A stretch of 64,000 nucleotides of DNA, taken from assembly GCA_040751755.1 (NCBI GenBank), contig JBFMHC010000035.1:1-64000 (forward strand), in the 5' to 3' direction. Source of the DNA: PFJX01 sp040751755 (GTDB taxonomy: Bacteria; Pseudomonadota; Gammaproteobacteria; Burkholderiales; Thiobacillaceae). Both the position numbers and the translations under genes were made by a program. The notes below the pieces were generated by a model, which was given only the letters and a program-made list of their open reading frames with translations, was not told the origin of the DNA and ran no database searches. Numbering within the stretch: the stretch's first letter is position 1; each line of letters starts with the position of its first letter. Below, piece by piece: positions 10,624 to 18,235 of the stretch.

Positions 10624-10710
10624 ACGCTTCCCTACGCCGGCATGACCCGGGTCAGGTTCCAAGGGTGTGATCTCAGCCGTCCAAGATGGTTGTGACGGCA
10701 CCCCTAACGT
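10624..10710 (-). promoter_or_regulatory. TPP riboswitch (THI element) of thiC
   Basis: The minus strand holds the conserved THI-box blocks in order: AGGGGTGCC, then GGCTGAGAT with CACACCC, then GGAACCTGA, then GGGTCATGCCGGCGTAGGG, with flanking bases pairing as P1. This aptamer binds thiamin pyrophosphate. It ends about 47 bases before the thiC ATG, so TPP probably hides the ribosome binding site or promotes early termination. Confidence 0.96.
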
Positions 10711-10717
10711 GGCGCCG

Positions 10718-10746
10718 AAACTAGCCCAAACAAAGGCTTATTACAA
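10718..10746 (-). promoter_or_regulatory. Probable thiC promoter
   Basis: On the minus strand a TTGTAA -35 (10746-10741) and TAGTTT -10 (10723-10718) are separated by 17 bases. Transcription would begin just upstream of the TPP aptamer. Both hexamers are imperfect, so this is a candidate only. Confidence 0.45.
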
Positions 10747-10795
10747 GCCTGAGGGCGGTGGGGGTGCTGTTGCCCTGGCGGTGCGCCGGGGCGTG

Positions 10796-10810
10796 GTAAC
10801 AAGCTGTAAC
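10796..10810 (+). promoter_or_regulatory. CpxR-like tandem half-site
   Basis: GTAAC occurs twice as a direct repeat with a 5-base spacer (10796-10800 and 10806-10810), the arrangement of the CpxR box (GTAAA-N5-GTAAA). It lies about 45 bases upstream of a possible TATTCT -10 (10853-10858) ahead of the envelope gene at 10888, a usual activator position. The half-sites differ from consensus in the last base. The rest of the gap between thiC and this gene holds only the TPP element and its promoter. Confidence 0.35.
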
Positions 10811-10887
10811 GCTTGCTTACCGCCGTGCAACGGCCTGGCGACGTCGGCTGCGTATTCTGGAACCGTAGTCAACCGCTGGAGCCAACC

Positions 10888-11340
10888 ATGAAAGCCAAAT
10901 CCCTCATCACCACCCTGCTGCTTGCCGGGTCCACCGCCTTCGGCCATGCCGCCACGGCGTCCGACGAACTGGCCGGCGCGGTCATCGGCGCGGGTGCCGG
11001 TGCCGTCATCGGCCATGCCATAGACCGTCAGGACGGCGCGGCGGTGGGGGGCATCCTCGGTGCCATGCTGGGCCTTGCCATCGCCAACGACGACGACGAG
11101 CGTCGCGTCGTGCATGCCCCGCCCCGGCCGGTCTACGGCCCGGCCCCTGTCGTGGTGCATGAGCCCACCCGGGTCCGTTACGTGCGGCAGACCGTCTACG
11201 TGGCGCCTCCCCGTCCCCCCTACGGCTGGCACCAGGCCCGCTTCGAGCGCTGGGAGGACCGTCGCGAAGCGCGCCGTGAGCGTCGGGAAGAGCGCCGTGA
11301 CGAGCGTTGGGGTGAGCGTCACGACAGGCACGGCTGGTAA
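10888..11340 (+). CDS. Glycine-zipper envelope protein
   Basis: 150 residues: a signal peptide (about 1-22), a glycine-zipper pair of hydrophobic segments (GAVIGAGAGAVIGHAI and GAAVGGILGAMLGLAI, about 31-66), then a Pro/Tyr/Val-rich stretch and an Arg/Glu-rich C-terminal tail (ERREERRDERWGER pattern). The zipper resembles that of Rcs/SlyB-type and other outer-membrane-associated 17-kDa-like proteins, but I cannot assign a named family. The ATG at 10888 follows a GGAG; upstream in-frame extensions do not give a signal peptide. It stands alone between thiC (divergent) and the TetR operon, behind a possible CpxR-like site, which fits an envelope-stress protein. Confidence 0.75.
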   Translation: MKAKSLITTLLLAGSTAFGHAATASDELAGAVIGAGAGAVIGHAIDRQDGAAVGGILGAMLGLAIANDDDERRVVHAPPRPVYGPAPVVVHEPTRVRYVRQTVYVAPPRPPYGWHQARFERWEDRREARRERREERRDERWGERHDRHGW

Positions 11341-11358
11341 GCCGGTTTGCCGCGCCGG

Positions 11359-11398
11359 CACGGCGCCGTCCCGGGTGAGACCGCCCGGAGGCGCCGTG
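11359..11398 (+). terminator. Hairpin terminator-like element
   Basis: Perfect 9-bp arms (CACGGCGCC / GGCGCCGTG) enclose a loop that itself can pair (CCGGG with CCCGG). It lies 19 bases beyond the stop of the glycine-zipper gene. Only two Ts follow, so intrinsic termination is plausible but not certain. Confidence 0.45.
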
Positions 11399-11427
11399 TT
11401 CATGCCTGCGTGCGGGCACAAAAATAG

Positions 11428-11481
11428 TTGAATTTCGTGGCGGGACCGGCTATTAATAACTGACCCGTAGGTTATTAATAG
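11428..11481 (+). promoter_or_regulatory. Promoter with overlapping TetR-type operator
   Basis: A -35 TTGAAT (11428-11433) and -10 TATTAA (11451-11456) are spaced by 17 bases. A perfect inverted repeat, CTATTAATAAC (11450-11460) and GTTATTAATAG (11471-11481), has a 10-base spacer. It covers the -10 and the start point and ends four bases before the TetR gene's ATG. This is the expected layout for an autorepressed TetR operon. Confidence 0.8.
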
Positions 11482-11485
11482 AGAC

Positions 11486-12130
11486 ATGGCACATCCCGAT
11501 ACCGAGCCGCGTTGGCAACGCCGCGCCGAGGCGCGCCCCCAGGAACTGCTGGAGGCGGCGCTGCAAGAGTTCGTCACCCGTGGCTACGCAGCCACGCGCC
11601 TGGAGGAAGTGGCACGCCGTGCCGGCGTGTCCAAGGGCACCCTGTATCTGTATTACGCGAACAAGGAAGAACTGTTCAAGGCCGTGGTCCGCCATGCCCT
11701 GGTGTCCAACCTGGACGAGGCGGAGCGCCTGGCGTCGGACTTCCCGGGCAGCAGCCGCGAGCTGCTGACGCGCCTGCTGGGGGAGCTGTCGCGGCGCATC
11801 GGCAATTCCCAGCTCTCCGGCATCCCCAAGCTGGTGATCGCCGAGGCGGGCAATTTTCCCGAGATCGCCTGTTTCTATTACGACGAGGTGATCCGGCGCG
11901 TGCGGGGTATCGTCCAGGCCGTGCTGGAGCGCGGCGCCGCGGCCGGCGAGTTCCGCCGCCTGGATGCCGACCATGCCTGGCGGGTGGTGATCGCCCCGCT
12001 GCTGCTGGGCATGCTCTGGAAGCACTCCTTCCTGGCCTGCGAACCGGAGACCTTCGATCCCGAACGGCACCTGGCCAGCCACCTCGACCTGCTCTTCGAC
12101 GGACTGGTCCTAAGCGAGGACAGCAAATGA
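11486..12130 (+). CDS. TetR/AcrR-family repressor (CecR-like by position)
   Basis: 214 residues. The N-terminal helix-turn-helix (about 14-60) has the TetR signature: LEAALQEFVTRGYAATRLEEVARRAG followed by VSKGTLYLYYANKEELF. The C-terminal ligand and dimer domain is about 75-210. It is followed, with a 4-base ATGA overlap, by an operon of membrane fusion protein, double ATPase and two ABC-2 permeases, the same order as E. coli cecR-ybhG-ybhF-ybhS-ybhR. It very likely represses itself and this exporter through the perfect palindrome at 11450-11481. The inducer is unknown. Confidence 0.9.
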   Translation: MAHPDTEPRWQRRAEARPQELLEAALQEFVTRGYAATRLEEVARRAGVSKGTLYLYYANKEELFKAVVRHALVSNLDEAERLASDFPGSSRELLTRLLGELSRRIGNSQLSGIPKLVIAEAGNFPEIACFYYDEVIRRVRGIVQAVLERGAAAGEFRRLDADHAWRVVIAPLLLGMLWKHSFLACEPETFDPERHLASHLDLLFDGLVLSEDSK

Positions 12131-13155
12131 ACAGGAAATTCCTTCTCGTCATCCCCGTGTTCGCGGCGCTCGGCGGCGGGCTCTGGTGGCAGCGGCACGA
12201 CCAGGGTGCCGCCGCCGCCGACCTGGTGCTGCACGGCAATGTGGATATCCGCCAGGTGGAGCTGGCCTTCAATGCCAGCGGTCGCATCGAAACCCTGAGG
12301 GCGCGCGAGGGCGACCGGGTGAGGGCGGGCCAGGTGCTGGGCACCCTGGATACCGGCCGACTGAAGCTCTCGCTGGCCCAGGCGGAGGCGCAGACTGCGG
12401 CGCAGCGCCAGGTGGTGGCCCGCTATGAGGCGGGCTCCCGCCCCGAGGAGATCGCACAGGCGCGCGCCCAAAGGGATGGCGCGCGCGCGGCGGTGGCGGA
12501 TGCCGAGGCGGTCTACAGGCGCCAGCTGGACCTGGTGGCGCAGAATTTCGTCTCCAGGCAGCAGGCGGATTCGGCGCGCTTCGCCCTGGACAAGGCGAGG
12601 GAACAGCTGAAGGCCTCGGAGGAGGCCCTGCGTCTCGCCGAGCGGGGGCCGCGCAGGGAGGACGTCGAGGCCGCACGGGCGGCGCTGGTCGCCAGCGAGG
12701 CGGCCGCTGCGGTGATCCGCCGCGACATCGAGGAGGGTGAGCTGAAGGCACCGTCCGACGGTGTCATCGAGAACCGCATCCTCGAACCGGGCGACATGGC
12801 CTCGCCCGCGAAGCCGGTCTTCACGCTCGCCCTCACCGATCCCCTGTGGGTGCGCGTGTGGCTGCCGGAGGCGGCGCTGGGACGGGTGCCGGTGGGCGCC
12901 CGCGCCACGGTGAGCACCGACAGCCAGCCGGGCCGGACCTACCGTGCCTGGGTGGGCTACGTGTCGCCCAGTGCCGAGTTCACGCCCAAATCGGTCGAGA
13001 CGGCGGAGATCCGCGCCAGTCTGGTCTACCAGGCGCGGGTGTTCGTGTGCGAGGGCCGGGGGGCCTTGCGGCTGGGCATGCCGGCGACGGTCAGGATCAG
13101 GTTCGACCAGAGCGCGCCGGCCCAGGGTGCCGATCCCTGCAAGGACGGTCAGTGA
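12127..13155 (+). CDS. HlyD-family membrane fusion protein (YbhG-like)
   Basis: 342 residues. An N-terminal membrane anchor (about 5-22) is followed by a lipoyl half-motif (VELAFNASGRIETLRAREGD and VRAGQVLGTLD), a coiled-coil hairpin (about 75-190), the second lipoyl half (LKAPSDGVIENRILEPGDMAS) and a beta-barrel. This is the compact architecture of YbhG/YhiI adaptors that work with ABC-2 exporters. The true start is the ATG at 12127 overlapping the TetR stop; an upstream open frame is antisense-like filler over the TetR gene. It is coupled to the ATPase gene by a GTGA overlap. The outer-membrane partner may be the TolC encoded 5 kb downstream. Confidence 0.92.
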   Translation: MNRKFLLVIPVFAALGGGLWWQRHDQGAAAADLVLHGNVDIRQVELAFNASGRIETLRAREGDRVRAGQVLGTLDTGRLKLSLAQAEAQTAAQRQVVARYEAGSRPEEIAQARAQRDGARAAVADAEAVYRRQLDLVAQNFVSRQQADSARFALDKAREQLKASEEALRLAERGPRREDVEAARAALVASEAAAAVIRRDIEEGELKAPSDGVIENRILEPGDMASPAKPVFTLALTDPLWVRVWLPEAALGRVPVGARATVSTDSQPGRTYRAWVGYVSPSAEFTPKSVETAEIRASLVYQARVFVCEGRGALRLGMPATVRIRFDQSAPAQGADPCKDGQ

Positions 13156-14909
13156 ACGCCGCCCCGCTCGCCTCGACGGCGCTGGCCAAGTCGTTCAGGG
13201 CGGGGGCACGCGTGATCCAGGCCCTGGGCGGTGTCAGTCTCGCGATCCGCCCCGGCGTGATCACCGGCCTCATCGGCCCGGATGGCGCCGGCAAGACCAC
13301 CTTCATGCGCCTGGCCGCCGGCCTGTTGGTGCCGGACGCCGGCGAGATCCGCGTCCTGGGCCTGGATGCCAGCCGCGAATCCCTGGCGGTGCAGGCCGCC
13401 CTGGGCTACATGCCGCAGCGCTTCGGCCTGTATGAAGACCTCACCGTGCAGGAGAACCTGGACCTCTACGCCGACCTGCAGGGCGTGCCGCGCCCCGAAC
13501 GGGCGGCGCGCTATGCGGAACTCATGCACATGACCGGCTTGGCGCCCTTCACCGGTCGGCTCGCCGGGCGCCTGTCCGGCGGCATGAAGCAGAAGCTGGG
13601 CCTTGCCTGCACCCTGGTGCGGGCGCCGCGGCTGCTGTTGCTGGACGAGCCGACGGTGGGCGTGGACCCGGTGTCGCGGCGCGAGCTGTGGGCCATCGTC
13701 GACCGGCTGGTACGCGACGAGGGCATGAGCGTGCTGCTGTCCACCGCCTATCTCGACGAGGCGGAGCGCTGCCAGGAGGTGGTGTTGCTGCACGAGGGCC
13801 AGGTGCTGGACCAGGGGCCGCCGGGAGACATCAGCGCGCGCATGGCCGGCCGGGTGTGGGCGGTGAGCGTGCCGGGGCGGCGGCACCGGGACGTGCAGGC
13901 GGAGCTGGAGGTGCGGCCCGGCGTGGTGGATGCCCTGGTGCAGGGCGGACATGTGCGCGTGGTGACCGGGTCCGCCGATGCGGCCAGGGCCATCGCCCGC
14001 CTGCCGGGCATGGACCAGGCCCGCATCCAGGCCCTGCCGCCCCGCTTCGAGGACGGCTTCATCGACATGCTGCGCCGTCGGGAGGGCGAGACGGGCATCG
14101 CCGCCGGGATGAATGCCGTGGCGGCCGGCGGGGCGGGCTTCAGGGATGAAGGCCCCGTCATCCAGGTGGATGGCCTGCGCCGCCGCTTCGGCGACTTCTG
14201 GGCGGTGGACGGCATCGGTTTCCAGGTGCGGCGGGGCGAGATCTTCGGCCTGCTGGGGGCCAACGGCGCCGGCAAGTCCACCACCTTCCGCATGCTCTGC
14301 GGCCTGCTGCCCGCCAGTGCCGGCACCCTGCGGGTGGCGGGCCTGGACCTGCGCCACGCGGCGGCGGCTGCGCGCGCCCGCATCGGCTACATGTCGCAGA
14401 AGTTCTCCCTCTACGGCCACCTGTCCGTGGCCCAGAACCTCGCCTTCTTCGCCAGCGCCTACGGACTCGGCCCGCAACAGCGCCGGGAGCGCATGAGCTG
14501 GGCGCTGGCGGAGTTCGAGCTGTCCCCGTATGCCGAGCAGCTCTCCGGCGAGCTGTCGCTCGGCCACAAGCAGCGCCTGGCCATGGCCTGCGCCCTCATG
14601 CACCGGCCGGAGATCCTGTTCCTGGACGAGCCCACCTCGGGGGTCGATCCCCTGGCGCGGCGCGAGTTCTGGCGGCGCATCAACGCCCTGGCGCGCGCCG
14701 GGGTGACGGTCCTGGTGACCACCCATTTCATGGAGGAGGCGGAATACTGCGACCGACTGGCCATCATGGCCGCCGGCCGCATCCTGGCCATGGACGAGCC
14801 CGCCGCCGTGAAGGACGCGGCGCGCACCGCGACGAACCCTGAGCCGACCATGGAGGATGCCTTCGTGGCCCTGGTGCTGGCGGACGAACGGCTGCGGGAG
14901 GCGGCATGA
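13152..14909 (+). CDS. Duplicated ABC ATPase (YbhF/RbbA-like)
   Basis: 585 residues with two nucleotide-binding domains in one chain. Domain 1 has Walker A GPDGAGKTT (42-50), signature LSGGMKQ (about 140) and Walker B LLLLDEPTVGVD. Domain 2 has Walker A GANGAGKST (about 369-377), a degenerate signature LSLGHKQRL and Walker B LFLDEPTSGVD. Both lack obvious catalytic losses, though the second signature motif has Leu in place of the second Gly (LSLGH for LSGGQ). The GTG start at 13152 overlaps the previous stop. The protein drives the two ABC-2 permeases encoded next. In E. coli the matching system exports cefoperazone/chloramphenicol-type drugs and cations; the substrate here is unknown. Confidence 0.92.
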   Translation: MNAAPLASTALAKSFRAGARVIQALGGVSLAIRPGVITGLIGPDGAGKTTFMRLAAGLLVPDAGEIRVLGLDASRESLAVQAALGYMPQRFGLYEDLTVQENLDLYADLQGVPRPERAARYAELMHMTGLAPFTGRLAGRLSGGMKQKLGLACTLVRAPRLLLLDEPTVGVDPVSRRELWAIVDRLVRDEGMSVLLSTAYLDEAERCQEVVLLHEGQVLDQGPPGDISARMAGRVWAVSVPGRRHRDVQAELEVRPGVVDALVQGGHVRVVTGSADAARAIARLPGMDQARIQALPPRFEDGFIDMLRRREGETGIAAGMNAVAAGGAGFRDEGPVIQVDGLRRRFGDFWAVDGIGFQVRRGEIFGLLGANGAGKSTTFRMLCGLLPASAGTLRVAGLDLRHAAAAARARIGYMSQKFSLYGHLSVAQNLAFFASAYGLGPQQRRERMSWALAEFELSPYAEQLSGELSLGHKQRLAMACALMHRPEILFLDEPTSGVDPLARREFWRRINALARAGVTVLVTTHFMEEAEYCDRLAIMAAGRILAMDEPAAVKDAARTATNPEPTMEDAFVALVLADERLREAA

Positions 14910-16057
14910 CGGCCAGGCGCGGCGGCGCGGCCATGCGCGGCGGCGCGGCCATGCGCCTCAAGGGCCTGGTGCGCAAGGAGTTCCTGCAGATCGTGCGGGA
15001 CCCCAGCAGCATCGCCATCGCCTTCGTCATGCCGATCTTCCTGCTGCTCCTGTTCGGCTACGGCGTGTCCCTGGACGCCGACCATCTGCCCGTGGCCCTG
15101 GTGGCGGAAGCGCCCTCGGCGGACAGCGCGGATTTCTTTGCCAGCCTGGAGGGCAGCCACTACTTCAAGCCGCTGCGGACCAGCACCCTGGCCGATGCGG
15201 AAGAGGCCCTGCGCCAGGGGCGGGTGAACGCCATCGTCCACCTGGGCGCCGATTTCGCCGCCCGCCTGCGCCGGCCCGGCGGCGCGCCCATCCAGCTCAT
15301 CGTCAACGGCGTGGACGCCAACACCGCGCGCCTGACCCAGGGCTACGTGGAGGGGGCCTGGGGCAACTGGCTGGCGCGGCGCGCCGAGGCGCGGGGCCAG
15401 GCGCTGGCCACGCCGGTGCGGCTGGAGCAGCGCATCTGGTTCAACAGCGAGGTGAAGAGCCGCAACTACCTGGTGCCCGGCCTGGTGGCCATCATCATGA
15501 CCCTCATCGGCACCCTGCTCACCGCCCTGGTCATGGCGCGGGAATGGGAGCGCGGCACCCTGGAGGCCCTGCTGGTGACCCCCGCCAGCATGACCGAGGT
15601 GCTGCTGGGCAAGCTCGTCGCCTATTTCGTCCTGGGCACCGGCGGCATGCTGCTGACGGTGGGCATGGCGGTGTTCCTGTTCGAGGTGCCGTTGCGGGGT
15701 TCCTTCTGGGTGCTGTGGGCCTGCGCCTCCCTGTTCCTGCTCGCGGCCCTGGGCATGGGGCTGACCATCTCAAGCCTGGCGCGCAACCAGTTCGTCGCCG
15801 GCCAGGTGGCCATCATCGGCACCTTCCTGCCGGCCTTCCTGCTCTCCGGCTTCATCTTCGACATCGACAGCATGCCGCCGGTGGTGCAGGGCATCACCCA
15901 CGTGATCGTCGCCCGCTACTTCGTGTCCATCGTCCAGACCCTGTTCCTCGCCGGCGACGTGTGGGCCGTGGTGCTGCCCAACGCGGCGGCCCTGGCGTTG
16001 ATGGCGGCCGTGTTCCTCGCCATCACCTGGCGCAAGTCCAGAAAGCGGCTGGAGTGA
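14906..16057 (+). CDS. ABC-2 type permease (YbhS-like)
   Basis: 383 residues: one N-terminal helix (about 28-50), a large extracytoplasmic domain (about 52-175), then five helices (about 185-375) with the ABC-2 motif EWERGTLEALLVTP. It pairs with the following permease. The extreme N-terminus is odd: an 18-base tandem duplication (about 14919-14954) encodes RGGAAM twice and supplies three in-frame ATGs (14906, 14933, 14951). Only the third lies next to conserved sequence (MRLKGLVRKEFLQIVRDP). The 14906 start overlaps the ATPase stop (ATGA), so it is kept here, but 14951 may be the real one. Confidence 0.9.
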   Translation: MTARRGGAAMRGGAAMRLKGLVRKEFLQIVRDPSSIAIAFVMPIFLLLLFGYGVSLDADHLPVALVAEAPSADSADFFASLEGSHYFKPLRTSTLADAEEALRQGRVNAIVHLGADFAARLRRPGGAPIQLIVNGVDANTARLTQGYVEGAWGNWLARRAEARGQALATPVRLEQRIWFNSEVKSRNYLVPGLVAIIMTLIGTLLTALVMAREWERGTLEALLVTPASMTEVLLGKLVAYFVLGTGGMLLTVGMAVFLFEVPLRGSFWVLWACASLFLLAALGMGLTISSLARNQFVAGQVAIIGTFLPAFLLSGFIFDIDSMPPVVQGITHVIVARYFVSIVQTLFLAGDVWAVVLPNAAALALMAAVFLAITWRKSRKRLE

Positions 16058-16061
16058 GGCC

Positions 16062-17171
16062 ATGCTGATCCGCCTGCTCGCCCTGGTGCGCAAGGAGTTC
16101 CTGGCCCTGCTGAAGGACCGGCGCAGCCGCATGGTGCTCATCGTGCCGCCCATGATCCAGCTGCTGGTGTTCGGCTATGCCGCCACCTTCGACCTCAAGG
16201 ACATCCCCTTCGCCGTCTACAACGAGGACCGCGGCGCCGCCAGCCGCGACCTGGTGGCCGCATTCGACGGCGCGCCCGCGTTCCGCCGCGTCGCCACGCT
16301 GCGCGCGCAGCACGAGATCGCGCCCCTGGTGGACCTGCGCGAGACGCTGGTGGTGCTGCACATCGGCCCCCGCTTCAGCGCCGGCCTGCTCTCGGGCGAC
16401 TCCGCGCCGGTGCAGCTGATCGTCGACGGACGCAACTCCAACACCGCGATGATCGCCCTCGGCTACGCGCGCCAGGTCGTCGACCGCTACAACCGCGAGT
16501 GGATCGCCGCCCGCGGCCTGCCGGCGCCGCCGGCGCGGCTGGAGTCGCGCGCCTGGTTCAACCCCAACCTGGAGAGCCGCTGGTTCTTCGTGCCCGGCAT
16601 CATCGGCATGCTCACCCTGGTGACCACCATGCTGGTGACGGCCCTCACCGTGGCGCGGGAGCGCGAGCAGGGCACCTTCGACCAGCTCCTGGTGACCCCG
16701 TTGCGGCCCGGCGAGATCCTGCTCGGCAAGGCCCTGCCGGGCTTCCTCATCGGCATGGTGCAGGGCACGGTGATCCTGCTCATCGCCACCCTCTGGTTCA
16801 AGGTGCCGCTGCTGGGCAGCCTGCCCGCGCTCTATGCCGGGCTCGCCGTGTTCCTGCTCTCCGGCGTCGGCGCGGGCCTGCTCATCTCCTCCCTGGCGGT
16901 GACCCAGCAGCAGGGCCTGCTGGGCGCCTTCCTGTTCATGGTGCCGGCGGTGATCCTGTCCGGTTTCGCCACGCCCATCGCCAACATGCCGCAGGCGGTG
17001 CAGACGATCACCCTCATCGATCCCCTGCGCTACTTCCTGGTGATCCTGCGCAAGGTGTTCCTGGAGGGGGCCGGTTTCGACGTGCTGGCCCACCAGTATT
17101 GGCCCATGGCGCTGATCGCGGTGGTGAGCCTGGGGCTGGCGGGCTGGCTGTTCCGCAACCGCATGTATTGA
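16062..17171 (+). CDS. ABC-2 type permease (YbhR-like)
   Basis: 369 residues with the same layout as the preceding permease: an N-terminal helix (about 22-42), an extracytoplasmic domain and five C-terminal helices. Its ABC-2 motif is EREQGTFDQLLVTPLRPGEILLGK. The two permeases form a heterodimeric channel with the duplicated ATPase. It begins four bases after the previous stop and is the last gene of the TetR-controlled exporter operon; the 77-base gap that follows carries a run AGAGGGGGAGAGGGGG but no clear terminator. Confidence 0.92.
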   Translation: MLIRLLALVRKEFLALLKDRRSRMVLIVPPMIQLLVFGYAATFDLKDIPFAVYNEDRGAASRDLVAAFDGAPAFRRVATLRAQHEIAPLVDLRETLVVLHIGPRFSAGLLSGDSAPVQLIVDGRNSNTAMIALGYARQVVDRYNREWIAARGLPAPPARLESRAWFNPNLESRWFFVPGIIGMLTLVTTMLVTALTVAREREQGTFDQLLVTPLRPGEILLGKALPGFLIGMVQGTVILLIATLWFKVPLLGSLPALYAGLAVFLLSGVGAGLLISSLAVTQQQGLLGAFLFMVPAVILSGFATPIANMPQAVQTITLIDPLRYFLVILRKVFLEGAGFDVLAHQYWPMALIAVVSLGLAGWLFRNRMY

Positions 17172-17248
17172 GGCCTTTGAAGAGGGGGAGAGGGGGCTGG
17201 ATATGCTAATCTTCGGCAATGTTTTCAGGTCGTTTGGGGCTAGGCGAA

Positions 17249-17902
17249 ATGGATATCGAACGCGCGCGATTCAACATGGTGGAACAGCAGATCCGTCCCT
17301 GGGAGGTCCTGGACCCCAAGGTCCTCGACCTGCTGTTCAAGGTGAAGCGCGAGGACTACGTGCCGCCGGTCTACCAGTCGCTCGCCTTCGTCGACATGGA
17401 GATCCCGCTCGGCCACGGCGAGGGCATGTGGGCACCGCGCGTCGAGGCGCGTGCCCTGCAGGCCCTGCAGGTGCAGGGCAACGAGCGCGTCCTGGAGATC
17501 GGCACCGGCAGCGGCTACATGACCGCCCTGCTGGCCGCGCAGGCGGCGACGGTGGTGACCGTGGAGCTGCACGCCGACCTGAAGGAGGAGGCGGAGCGCA
17601 AGTTCAACGCCCATGGCCTCGCCAACGTGCAGACCCGCAAGGGCGACGGCGCGCGCGACTGGGACGGCGACGGCCAGTTCGACGTGATCGTCCTCACCGG
17701 CTCCACCCCCATCCTGCCGGATGCCTTCCTCAAGCGCCTCAACCCCGGCGGCCGCCTGTTCGCGATCGTCGGCGAGGCCCCCGTGATGTCCGCGCGCCTG
17801 GTGACCTGCGTGAGCAGCGGTGCCTATCGCACCGACAGCCTGTTCGAGACCGTCGTGAAACCCCTGGTGAACGCGCTGGAGCCGGAACGCTTCGCCTTCT
17901 GA
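17249..17902 (+). CDS. Protein-L-isoaspartate O-methyltransferase family protein
   Basis: 217 residues of the Pcm superfamily, a class I SAM methyltransferase: start MDIERARFNMVEQQIRPW, motif I VLEIGTGSGYMTALLA, an acidic residue after the next strand (VELHADL), and FDVIVLTGSTP at motif II. Canonical Pcm repairs L-isoaspartyl residues. This shorter betaproteobacterial form has VIVLTGS where Pcm has the D-x-I-x-x-T segment, so repair activity is probable but not certain. I chose 17249 because it matches conserved N-termini; an in-frame start at 17219 would add ten unconserved residues. It forms a tight cluster with the rhodanese and TolC genes. Confidence 0.85.
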   Translation: MDIERARFNMVEQQIRPWEVLDPKVLDLLFKVKREDYVPPVYQSLAFVDMEIPLGHGEGMWAPRVEARALQALQVQGNERVLEIGTGSGYMTALLAAQAATVVTVELHADLKEEAERKFNAHGLANVQTRKGDGARDWDGDGQFDVIVLTGSTPILPDAFLKRLNPGGRLFAIVGEAPVMSARLVTCVSSGAYRTDSLFETVVKPLVNALEPERFAF

Positions 17903-17904
17903 CG

Positions 17905-18228
17905 ATGAAGCAGATTCGGCCCGCGGAGCTGAAGGCCTGGCTGGACGACCCGCAGCGGCCACCACCCTTGCTGCTCGACGTGCGGGAACTCTGGGAGTTC
18001 GAGCGCTGCCATATCGAGAACGCGCAATTGATGCCGATGGGCGGCATCCCCGCGCGGCTCGGTGAACTCGACGCCGAGAGGGAGACGGTGGTGATCTGCC
18101 ACCACGGCGTGCGCAGCTTCCATGTCGCGCGCCTTCTCGAACACAACGGCTTCAAGAACGTGATCAACCTGCAAGGGGGCGTGGACGCCTGGGCCAAGGA
18201 AGTGGACCGCGACATGCCCCTGTATTGA
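17905..18228 (+). CDS. Single-domain rhodanese-like protein
   Basis: 107 residues, one rhodanese domain, with the persulfide-forming Cys65 in the loop CHHGVRS and the entry motif LLLDVRELWEFERCHI. Cytoplasmic single-domain rhodaneses carry sulfane sulfur or buffer redox state. It sits two bases after the Pcm-like stop and seven bases before tolC, an arrangement often kept in betaproteobacteria, although the link between sulfur transfer and export is unexplained. Confidence 0.9.
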   Translation: MKQIRPAELKAWLDDPQRPPPLLLDVRELWEFERCHIENAQLMPMGGIPARLGELDAERETVVICHHGVRSFHVARLLEHNGFKNVINLQGGVDAWAKEVDRDMPLY

Positions 18229-18235
18229 GAAGAAC

